From Streptomyces sp. LBL (GTDB lineage Bacteria > Actinomycetota > Actinomycetes > Streptomycetales > Streptomycetaceae), in the NCBI RefSeq assembly GCF_029893585.1, contig NZ_JARXYX010000026.1, forward strand, positions 62,001 through 126,000: a stretch of 64,000 bases of DNA, written 5' to 3'. Under the pieces are notes generated by a model that was not told the DNA's origin, ran no database searches, and saw only the letters and a program-made list of their open reading frames with translations. The translations under genes were made by a program, and so were the position numbers. The stretch's first letter is position 1, and each line of letters starts with the position of its first letter. Positions 56,899 through 64,000 of the stretch are shown here, in pieces.

Positions 56899-58440
56899 TC
56901 AGTGCGCGATCACCGGCACCGGCAGCTCGTCCTCCGCGCCCTGACCGGATCCGGAACCGGAACCGGTCACCGTGGTGGAACCCGGCCGGCCGGTGTTGAT
57001 GAGCGTGGCGGCGACAGCCGAGGCGACCACGAGGATGCCGACGGCGAACCAGATCGCGTTGGTGTAGCCGTGCACCTGGCCCTCCAGCTGGACCAGCTGC
57101 TGCTGGGCCTTGGAACCGGCGCCGCCGATGTGGTCCTTGATGTACGAGGCCGTCGCCGACGCGGCGATCGTGTTCAGCAGGGCCGTACCGATCGCGCCGC
57201 CCACCTGCTGCGAGGTGTTGACCATCGCGGAGGCGACACCGGCGTCACGCGGCTCGATGCCGAACGTGGCCAGGGACATCGCCGGCATGAACGCCGTACC
57301 CATGCCGAGGCCGAGCAGCACCATCCCGGGCAGGATGACACCGGCGTACGAGGAGCCGATCTCCAGCTGGGTGAGGAACAGCATGCCGGTCGCGGCGACC
57401 AGGAAGCCCGGAGCCATCAGCAGGCGCGGGGGGACCCGGGTCATCAGGCGGGTGCCGATCTGCGTGGAACCCACCATCATGCCGCCGATCATCGGCAGGA
57501 AGGCGAGGCCGGTCTTGACCGGCGTGTAGCCCTTCACGATCTGCAGGTAGTAGGTCAGGAAGAGGAACAGGCCGAACATCGCGATGATGGCGAGACCGAG
57601 GGAGAGGTAGACGCCTCCGCGGTTGCGCTCGGTGAGGACGCGCAGCGGCAGCAGCGGGGCCTTGACCTTGGACTCGGTGAACACGAACGCGGCGAGGAGC
57701 GCCACCGAGGCGACGAACAGGCCGACCGTCACCGAGTCGCCCCAGCCGTCGGACTCGGCGCGGGTGAAGGCGTAGACGAGCGTGACCAGCCCGAGGACGG
57801 ACAGGACGACACCCGGGATGTCGAGCGCCGAGCGGTTGCGGCCGCCGGCCGGCTCACGGACGACGAAGTACGCGCCCACGGCCGCGATGATCGCGAACGG
57901 GATGTTGACGAAGAACGTCCAGCGCCAGTTGAGGTACTCGGTGAGGACACCGCCCAGGATGAAGCCGACGGCGCCGCCGCCACCGGCGATCGCGCCGTAG
58001 ATGCCGAACGCCTTGGCGCGCTCCTTGGGCTCCGTGAACATCACGGCGAGCAGGGAGAGCGCGGCGGGCGCCAGCAGCGCGCCGAACGCGCCCTGGAGGG
58101 CACGGGCGCCGAGCATCATGGCCTCGTTGGTGGCCGCGCCGCCGATCGCGGACGCGCCGGCGAAGCCGATCAGACCGGCGACGAAGGTGCGCTTGCGGCC
58201 CCACAGGTCGGCGATACGGCCGCCGAAGAGCAGCAGTCCGCCGAAGGCGAGGGCGTAGGCCGTGATGACCCACTGCCGGTTGCCGTCGGATATGCCCAGG
58301 TCCTGCTGGGCGGACGGCAGGGCGATGTTCACGATGGTCGCGTCGAGCACGACCATCAACTGGGCGAGCGCGATGAACGTCAGCGCTTTCCAGCGGTTGG
58401 CGTCCGGGACGCCAGGAGCCTTGACGGCTGTTTCAGACAT
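56899..58440 (-). CDS. DHA2-family (14-helix) MFS drug exporter
   Basis: 513 residues of the EmrB/QacA family: LMVVLDATIVNIALPSAQQD, GGRIADLWGRKRTFVAGLIG, GGGGAVGFILGGVLTEYLNW. The C-terminal tail has a Gly-Ser run (TGSGSGSGQG). ATG at 58440 is chosen; a GTG 12 nt earlier is possible. A TetR gene lies 196 bp upstream on the same strand. The gap has three copies of GGAGAAGGTCTT (58543-58575). It probably exports a hydrophobic drug-like compound. Confidence 0.93.
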   Translation of the reverse strand: MSETAVKAPGVPDANRWKALTFIALAQLMVVLDATIVNIALPSAQQDLGISDGNRQWVITAYALAFGGLLLFGGRIADLWGRKRTFVAGLIGFAGASAIGGAATNEAMMLGARALQGAFGALLAPAALSLLAVMFTEPKERAKAFGIYGAIAGGGGAVGFILGGVLTEYLNWRWTFFVNIPFAIIAAVGAYFVVREPAGGRNRSALDIPGVVLSVLGLVTLVYAFTRAESDGWGDSVTVGLFVASVALLAAFVFTESKVKAPLLPLRVLTERNRGGVYLSLGLAIIAMFGLFLFLTYYLQIVKGYTPVKTGLAFLPMIGGMMVGSTQIGTRLMTRVPPRLLMAPGFLVAATGMLFLTQLEIGSSYAGVILPGMVLLGLGMGTAFMPAMSLATFGIEPRDAGVASAMVNTSQQVGGAIGTALLNTIAASATASYIKDHIGGAGSKAQQQLVQLEGQVHGYTNAIWFAVGILVVASAVAATLINTGRPGSTTVTGSGSGSGQGAEDELPVPVIAH

Positions 58441-58636
58441 GGGGATACCCACTTCGGGACTTCGGGACGGAAAAACGTGTCGTGAGGGACGGCTCGTCGA
58501 TGCCTCGTTGCTGACGATGCCGAACGTTCCAGCGAAGGTCTTGGAGAAGGTCTTGGAGAAGGTCTTAGGGAACCTCTGGAGACCCTCTGGAGAAGCGCTG
58601 TGGGAGTTGACTGGTCCTGGGTGCTGAACTCATCGG

Positions 58637-59281
58637 TCAGGCCTGGCGGAGATCCTCCATGGTCGCGGCCGTACCCGGGAGCGTGGAGCGGGCCGGGGCC
58701 CGCAGTCCGTCCACGAACAGCTGCAGATGACGGTGTACGAAGCGGTCGGCGGCGACGCACGCGGTTCCGGCCGGGGGCCGGCTGAGCTGGGCCATGGCGA
58801 CCATCAGGTCGCCGACACCCACGTCGGTGCGCATCTGTCCGGTCGCCTTGGCGCGGTCCATGAGCTCGTCGACGATCTGCTCGAGACGCTCACGTGCCGC
58901 TTCCAGGTCGGGGTGGTTCGTGTCGAAGGCGGTGCAGAGCATCGGGCACATCGCGCTGACCCGCTCGTCGGCGGACACGTGCACGAAGCGCTCCAGCGCC
59001 GCGAAGGCGTCGCCGCTCTCCGCGAGCGCCTGCTCGGCCGCCTCCGAGCAGCGGTCCATGACCGAGCAGACGACCTCGCGGACGAGTGCGTCGCGGTCCG
59101 TGAAGTTGCGGTACACCGTGGCGTTGCCGACGCCGGCCCGGCGGGCGATCTCGTCGAGCGGCACGTCGGGGCCGAACTCGGTGAACATCTCCCGGGCGGC
59201 GGCGACGATCCGCTCCCGGTTGCGCAGGGCGTCGGCACGGGGCCGGGTCACCTTGCGCTGCACGGGGCTCGCGGTCTGCAC
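58637..59281 (-). CDS. TetR-family repressor of the DHA2 exporter
   Basis: 214 residues. The HTH is RIVAAAREMFTEFGPDVPLD, then RAGVGNATVYRNFTDRDALV. The ligand domain follows, with MCPMLCTAFDTNHPDLEAAR. ATG at 59281. Two identical-spacing palindromes lie 32-88 bp upstream (59313-59369), so it should repress itself and, by read-through or a second site, the exporter downstream. Confidence 0.9.
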   Translation of the reverse strand: MQTASPVQRKVTRPRADALRNRERIVAAAREMFTEFGPDVPLDEIARRAGVGNATVYRNFTDRDALVREVVCSVMDRCSEAAEQALAESGDAFAALERFVHVSADERVSAMCPMLCTAFDTNHPDLEAARERLEQIVDELMDRAKATGQMRTDVGVGDLMVAMAQLSRPPAGTACVAADRFVHRHLQLFVDGLRAPARSTLPGTAATMEDLRQA

Positions 59282-59312
59282 GGCGTACTCCTGAGGCTGA
59301 CGGGTGACGATC

Positions 59313-59369
59313 CGGGGAAGGTCTCCCCGCTTCGCTTGAACACATGGCTAAACGGGGAAGACGTCCCCG
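59313..59369. promoter_or_regulatory. twin TetR operators
   Basis: CGGGGA-AGGTC-TCCCCG (59313-59329) and CGGGGA-AGACG-TCCCCG (59353-59369) have the same 6-bp arms and 5-bp centre. They are 40 bp apart centre to centre, about four helical turns. Confidence 0.65.
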
Positions 59370-59591
59370 GTTATTTCCCGCCCCGGGGAAGATTTCATGT
59401 GACCTGAGTCACACCTCCCGGGCGGGGCGTTTGGGCGCGGCTGAACCGCCGGTGGCGGGGCTTTCGGGCGCGGCCGAGCCGCGGGCGGCAGGGCTTTCGG
59501 GCGCGGCTTTCGGGCGCGACTCCCTGTACTCGCTGACGGACGCGGTTCCCCGAACGCGCCTCGCGACCGCGCCACCGCCCGCGTCTCTCGA

Positions 59592-59710
59592 ACACGCCGC
59601 CCGACCACGCCACCCGGCCGCATTCCCTCGAACACGCCACCCGACCACGCCACCCGGCCGCATTCCCTCGAACACGCCACCCGACCACGCCACCCGGCCG
59701 CATCTCTCGA
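59592..59710. repeat. 40-nt tandem repeat, three copies
   Basis: Units at 59592-59631, 59632-59671 and 59672-59710 (last one 39 nt) begin ACACGCC and contain CACCCGGCCGCAT. A different degenerate repeat (GGGCTTTCGGGCGCGGC) lies at 59455-59515. I see no gene between 59370 and 59837. Confidence 0.85.
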
Positions 59711-59837
59711 ACGCGAAAACCCACGTTCGGTCTCCTCCAGCGCGCGCCCGCGAATCCCCAGCCACAGGGTGATCGGAAGGGCATCGAACGGGCGCAGCCT
59801 TCAGGTCGGCGGCTGCCGCGGACCGAAGGGGCCATGC

Positions 59838-61163
59838 ATGCAGCCGCAGGCCGGGCGACCCCGGGGAGGGGCAAGCACGTCTGCGGTGCCACTCTGCCGA
59901 CGCATACGCCCGCGCCGCGTAGCCGCCCTCGCGTCCGTGACCGTGCTGACCCTCGCGGTCAGCACGTCGGCCGGCACCGGACACCTCCCCCCGCTCCCCG
60001 CGACGGCCGACGCAGGCCCCGTCACCATGGCCCGCTCCACCACTCACGGCCCCTGCATGATCAGCGGCGGACCCAAGGTCCAGCTGTCGGAGGGGGTCCC
60101 CACCCCCGGCGGCTACTCCCGCTCCACCGGCACCGTCCACGCCCTCACCCTGATGGTCGACTTCTCCGACGCGCCGGGTCAGGGCAGCGCGCTGAGCCGC
60201 TTCCGGGAGTTCTTCCCCCAGACCCGGCAGTGGTTCCGCACCAGCTCCTACGGCCGCCTTGACTACCGCCCCGAGACCCCGATCCCCGGCTGGCTGCGTC
60301 TGCCGAAGCCCTTCCGCTCCTACGGCATAGAGCGCGGCGCCCCCTTCGACCCCGGGTACCGGCAACTGGTCCAGGACATCGTGGCCGCGGCCGACCCCAA
60401 GGTGGACTACCGGTCGTACGACTTCCTGAACATACTGGCGACGCCGAACGCCGGCCCCTCGGCGCTGGACACGGTCCTGTCGGTGACCTTCGCGGGCACC
60501 ATGCAGGCCCCGATAGCGGACGGCGTCCCCGTCGCGAACGCCTCCTTCATCTACTCCCGCCAGGACGACGGCTCCGGCTCCTACGACCGGACCGGTTTCC
60601 GTGTCCTCCCCCACGAGAACGGCCACGTCTTCGGCCTGCCCGACCTCTACACCCAGGAGGGCGCGGGCGCGGTCGGCCACTGGGACATCATGAGCGAGGA
60701 CTGGGGGGCCAACAACGACCTGCTCGGCTGGCACAAGTGGAAGCTCGGCTGGCTGGACGCGACTCAGGTCGACTGCGTCGCGGCGCCGGGGACGAGCGAG
60801 TACACACTGACGCCGCTGGGTCGGACCGGCGGCTCGAAGTTGCTGATCATCCCCCTCGGCCGACGCACCGGCTACGCCGTCGAACTGCGCACCCGCGAGG
60901 GCAATGACGAGACCGTGTGCCGCCCAGGCATCCTGATCTACAAGGTCGACGCGGACGTGGACACCGGCCAGGGCCCGATCACGGTGTACGACTCCCACCG
61001 CGACAGCGGCGGCTGTACCCACACCCCCAACGTCCACGCGGAACTCTCGGACGCGCCCTTCGCCCCCGGGGAGGAGTTCCGAGATCCGCGGAGGGGGATC
61101 CGGGTTTCGGTGGCGGGGGTGGACCTGTCGGGGAGGTATCGGGTGCGGGTTACTCGGGGGTGA
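59838..61163 (+). CDS. secreted M6-family metalloprotease
   Basis: 441 residues. The N-terminus has a twin-arginine-like start (RRIRPRRVAALASVTVLTL) followed by a hydrophobic stretch and Ala-rich cleavage region, so it is exported. The zinc site is HENGHVFGLPDLY (HExxH) near 278, with the Met-turn GHWDIMSEDWG downstream. This is the immune-inhibitor-A/M6 peptidase family, which degrades extracellular proteins. ATG at 59838 has GAAGGGG upstream; the open frame reaches 59769. Confidence 0.88.
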   Translation: MQPQAGRPRGGASTSAVPLCRRIRPRRVAALASVTVLTLAVSTSAGTGHLPPLPATADAGPVTMARSTTHGPCMISGGPKVQLSEGVPTPGGYSRSTGTVHALTLMVDFSDAPGQGSALSRFREFFPQTRQWFRTSSYGRLDYRPETPIPGWLRLPKPFRSYGIERGAPFDPGYRQLVQDIVAAADPKVDYRSYDFLNILATPNAGPSALDTVLSVTFAGTMQAPIADGVPVANASFIYSRQDDGSGSYDRTGFRVLPHENGHVFGLPDLYTQEGAGAVGHWDIMSEDWGANNDLLGWHKWKLGWLDATQVDCVAAPGTSEYTLTPLGRTGGSKLLIIPLGRRTGYAVELRTREGNDETVCRPGILIYKVDADVDTGQGPITVYDSHRDSGGCTHTPNVHAELSDAPFAPGEEFRDPRRGIRVSVAGVDLSGRYRVRVTRG

Positions 61164-61347
61164 GTGAGGGCGAGGGCGAGGGCGAGAAGAGAACCGGGGC
61201 GAGGGTGCGGCTCGGCAGGGCTCGCGAATCGGCCTGCGGATTACGGTAGGCCTGCCGCGACCGCCGTACCGGAGAGCCGATGCCCCCTGAGACGTTCCTT
61301 GGACGAGAGCCCGCCGAGAGCCCGCCGAATACCCGCAGGGGGACACT

Positions 61348-63195
61348 GTGAAGTGGTCCGAGTCGGCCGACGCGGCAGCCGGCGGGTCCGCCGACGCACC
61401 GGCCGACGCGGCAGTCGACGTACCGGCCCACGGGTCCGCCGACGTACCGGCCCGCGCCTCGGCCGACGTACCGGCCGAGGCGGCAGCCGACGTACCGGCC
61501 GAGGCGGTCGCGCCGTTGATCCGAGGCGTCTCCGTGCTGTGGCAACTCACCGACGCCGACGGGACATTGAGCCCGAGCGCGCTGGAACGGGCCACCGGTC
61601 TCGCCCGTTCCACCGTGGACCGGATCACCTCCACCCTGGCCCGCATGGGATACGTCCGCCTCGACGGCAGGGACGTGGTCCTCGCCCCCCGTCTGATGGA
61701 CCTCGGCAACGCCTACCTGGCCGCCCTGCGCCTGCCCGCCCTCCTGGACGCCCGCGCCGACGCCCTCGCCGACGAGTTGGACGAGTCGGTCTCCCTGGCG
61801 GTCGGCGACGGCGACGGCATCCGCTTCATCCACCAGGCCACCCGCCGCCGCGCCATGTCCCTGAGCTTCCGCATCGGCGACCTCCTCCCGTCCGAACGCA
61901 CCGCCCCCGGCCCGTTGCTCGCGTCGGAATGGACGCGGGAGCAGTGGCGGACGTGGCGCGCACGCCGGGCGGCGGACCCGGAGGACCGCGACTTTCCGGC
62001 CGTACCGCCACGGGAACACGCCTCCCCCGACGCCGACTTCGAACGGCGTGCCGCCCGTGCGCGACACGACGGCTGGGCGCTGGACGACCAGTTGATCGAA
62101 CCGGGGCTGGTCGCCGTCTCCGTACCCGTACGGGATCCCGGTACGGGTCGGATCGCCTGCGTGGCAAGCGTGGTGAGCCACACCAGCCGCCACACGGCGA
62201 CCGACCTGCGCGACACGCTGCTTCCGCGACTGCGGGCGGCGGTGGCGGAGATGGAGGGGGTCCTGCGGGAGGCGGGAGTGGGGCTGGAGTCGGGCTCCAG
62301 TGAGCCGGAGTCGGGACCCAGGGGGCCGGAGTCGGGGCCCAGGGGGCCGGAGTCGGGGCCGACGGAGACGGCGGGGCCAACGGCGGGGTTGTCCGGACCG
62401 ACAGGGCCAACGATGCTGGCGACAGGTCTGGCAGCCTGGACCGGGGCGTCGAAACAACGACTGGGCAGGGAGTTCATCGAGTCGCTGGCCCGTGGGCTGA
62501 CGGTCCTGACGGCGTTCGGCGAGGACAGGCCCGCACTGACCCTGACGCAAGTGGCGCAGGCAACCGGCCTGGCGCGCGCGACCGCACGCCGGGCGTTGAT
62601 CACGTACGAGCACCTGGGCCTGGTGACCCCGGGCCCGCACCGCACGTTCGCCCTCACCCCGCGCGTCCTGTCCCTCGGCTTCCCGCCCCTCTCCCGCACC
62701 TCGCTCCCCCGCATCGCGGGCCCACACCTGGCGGACCTGGCCGCCCGGCTCCACGAGTCGGCGTCACTGGCGGCCCTGACGCCGACCGGCAAGGAGATCC
62801 AGTACACGGCCCGGGCAGCCGCGAACCGTGTGATGAGCGTGGACATCACGGTCGGTACGCGACTGCCGGCGCCGGCGACGTCACTGGGCCACGTGCTGCT
62901 GGCGGCGCAGGAGGAGGGCGTGTCTTCCGTACCTTCCCGGGTGCTGAAGGACGTACGAGAGCGGGGCTACGCCCTCCTCGACGAGGAGTGGGAAGAGGGC
63001 CTGCGCTCGATCGCCGTGCCGATCCACGACCGCACCGGCAAGGTGATCGCCGCCGCCAACGTGGCCCTGCACGCGGCCCGCCGCACGGCTCAGGAATGCG
63101 TCCAGGACATCCTGCCGGAACTGAGAACGACGGCGGCGCGCATCGAAACGGACCTGAACGTGGCGGGACGGTTCATGCGGCTGCCGCTGTACTGA
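61348..63195 (+). CDS. double IclR-family regulator (two modules in one chain)
   Basis: 615 residues, twice the usual 250-270. Module 1 has an HTH (LSPSALERATGLARSTVDRI) and effector domain (ELDESVSLAVGDGDGIRFIH ... SVPVRDPGTGRIACVASVV). Module 2 repeats this (LTLTQVAQATGLARATARRA ... IAVPIHDRTGKVIAAANVAL) and has the longer PcaR/PcaU-like N-end (REFIESLARGLTVLTAFGE). A Gly/Pro/Glu/Ser linker (GPRGPESGPRGPESGP) joins them. A repeated Ala-Asp-Val-Pro N-terminus of about 40 residues precedes module 1. It probably binds aromatic acids or similar. Neither neighbour is an obvious target. Confidence 0.88.
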   Translation: MKWSESADAAAGGSADAPADAAVDVPAHGSADVPARASADVPAEAAADVPAEAVAPLIRGVSVLWQLTDADGTLSPSALERATGLARSTVDRITSTLARMGYVRLDGRDVVLAPRLMDLGNAYLAALRLPALLDARADALADELDESVSLAVGDGDGIRFIHQATRRRAMSLSFRIGDLLPSERTAPGPLLASEWTREQWRTWRARRAADPEDRDFPAVPPREHASPDADFERRAARARHDGWALDDQLIEPGLVAVSVPVRDPGTGRIACVASVVSHTSRHTATDLRDTLLPRLRAAVAEMEGVLREAGVGLESGSSEPESGPRGPESGPRGPESGPTETAGPTAGLSGPTGPTMLATGLAAWTGASKQRLGREFIESLARGLTVLTAFGEDRPALTLTQVAQATGLARATARRALITYEHLGLVTPGPHRTFALTPRVLSLGFPPLSRTSLPRIAGPHLADLAARLHESASLAALTPTGKEIQYTARAAANRVMSVDITVGTRLPAPATSLGHVLLAAQEEGVSSVPSRVLKDVRERGYALLDEEWEEGLRSIAVPIHDRTGKVIAAANVALHAARRTAQECVQDILPELRTTAARIETDLNVAGRFMRLPLY

Positions 63196-63196
63196 C

Positions 63197-63292
63197 TGCC
63201 GCACTGACTGCAGAACCGGCTGCCGTACCGGCTGCCGTGCTGACTGCCGTGCTGACTGCCGTGCCGGCTGCCGTGCCGGCTGCCGCACTGGC
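63197..63292. repeat. 12-nt tandem repeat between convergent genes
   Basis: About eight units of the type CTGCCGTGCCGG / CTGCCGTGCTGA follow the IclR stop directly. They may destabilise or fold the 3' ends; no gene is present. Confidence 0.75.
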
Positions 63293-63328
63293 CAGGGAGA
63301 AGACGCACAGCTTTCTCGGCCGGCCGCC

Positions 63329-63991
63329 TCACCCCTCGTACGGCCGGACGGCCCGCCCCTCCCGCAGGGTGAGCCCCCACCAGGCGAGCTGGTCGAGCAG
63401 CACGGAGGCTGCCTTGCCCACACCCTCCGGGTCCTGCGGCCGCCCCCGCTCGTCGAACCGCTCCCAGGCCATGTGGAAGCTGACGGTGTCCCGCACCGTG
63501 ACGGCATGCAGCTCGGCGAAGACCTGCCGCAGTTGCTCCACCGCCCGCTGCCCGCCCGCCATACCCCCGTAGGACACGAACCCGACCGGCTTGGCCCGCC
63601 ACTCGCTGTGGACAGAGTCGATGGCCAGCTTCAGGGAGGCCGGGTACCCGTGGTTGTACTCGGGCGTGACCACAACGAACCCGTCAAGCCCGTCGATCCG
63701 CTGCGCAAGCCGCGGAAGGTCACCGCCCCCATCTCCGCCCCGATCTCCGACCCGATCTCTGCCCCGATCACCGGACCGATCACCGGACCGATCACCGGAC
63801 CGATCACCGGACCGATCAAAACTCAGCCCCAGCTCGTCGACGAGGGCAGGCTCGGCCAGATCGATCACATGGACCTCCATGTCCTCCCGCTGACGAGCCT
63901 CGGACACGAACCAGTCGGCAACCGTGTCGGCGAACCGCCCGGCCCGCACACTGCCGATGAGAACGCCGATCTTGAGCGAATGTGTATGCAT
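63329..63991 (-). CDS. NADPH-dependent FMN reductase with a repeat insertion
   Basis: 220 residues. The flavodoxin-like fold is intact: LKIGVLIGSVRAGRFADTVA (phosphate loop), FVVVTPEYNHGYPASLKLAI (FMN-binding), KPVGFVSYGGMAGGQRAVEQ. Between strand 2 and helix 2, residues about 58-92 are an Arg-Ser-Gly-Asp repeat that relatives do not have. The DNA shows four perfect 12-nt units (GATCACCGGACC, 63766-63813) and decayed units before them. The enzyme reduces FMN or quinones with NADPH. The insertion falls in a surface loop, so activity is probably kept. Confidence 0.88.
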   Translation of the reverse strand: MHTHSLKIGVLIGSVRAGRFADTVADWFVSEARQREDMEVHVIDLAEPALVDELGLSFDRSGDRSGDRSGDRSGDRGRDRVGDRGGDGGGDLPRLAQRIDGLDGFVVVTPEYNHGYPASLKLAIDSVHSEWRAKPVGFVSYGGMAGGQRAVEQLRQVFAELHAVTVRDTVSFHMAWERFDERGRPQDPEGVGKAASVLLDQLAWWGLTLREGRAVRPYEG

Positions 63992-64000
63992 GCAAGGACG

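Overview
The window is high-GC actinobacterial DNA and almost certainly Streptomyces. The evidence is the codon bias, GTG/TTG starts, an hrdD-type sigma factor, SigR-type promoters (GGGAAT-N18-GTT), the galU-glp-moaC-mog-GNAT-sepX operon and a fruR-fruK-fruA PTS operon. The order mscL, P1 peptidase, L,D-transpeptidase, fru operon, hrdD resembles, from memory, the S. coelicolor chromosome around hrdD. Both ends cut through or close to genes: a MarR regulator is cut at base 1, and the last gene ends 9 bases before the right edge.

Left core (1-9.1 kb). A TetR-controlled MMPL exporter is followed by a redox cassette divergent from a MerR regulator: a Baeyer-Villiger-type flavin monooxygenase, a 51-residue repeat peptide and a short-chain dehydrogenase, joined by ATGA overlaps. 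Exonuclease III and a GNAT enzyme follow.

Accessory island (about 9.1-21.3 kb), ending at a tRNA-Ala(CGC) gene. It is rich in broken genes: two deleted NarL/LuxR response regulators, a frameshifted L,D-transpeptidase-like lipoprotein, a frameshifted GNAT, a RelE-like fragment and two differently damaged copies of one insertion element. It also holds a TetR/NTF2-like pair with a nested palindromic operator, a two-component kinase, an MFS exporter with two HExxH peptide-hydroxylase-like proteins (one truncated), and a coiled-coil/winged-helix protein behind a cluster of GTCTGG repeats.

Core (21.3-46.3 kb). Minus-strand operon galU-glp-moaC-mog-GNAT-sepX (sugar nucleotide supply, molybdenum cofactor, cell division). 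Then a formyl-THF cyclo-ligase, a penicillin-acylase-family enzyme, a K+/H+ antiporter, an MFS protein, an FmdB zinc-ribbon gene with overlapping SigR promoter and CIRCE operator, MTA phosphorylase, a CpaB-like protein, MscL, a truncated LtrA, a P1 peptidase, an L,D-transpeptidase, a DUF6227-like protein and the fructose PTS operon.

Right part (46.3-64 kb). Two DHA2 drug exporters, the first beside a TetR regulator that has lost its DNA-binding domain. Also a WYL regulator, an intact two-component pair, a TnpB (IS605-type) remnant with end hairpins, hrdD with a SigR promoter, a PAT-like acetyltransferase, a LigB-type dioxygenase with a divergent MarR, an M6 metalloprotease, a fused double IclR regulator and an FMN reductase with a tetrapeptide-repeat insertion.

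A recurring property of this strain is short tandem repeats (6-40 nt), both between genes and in frame inside genes.
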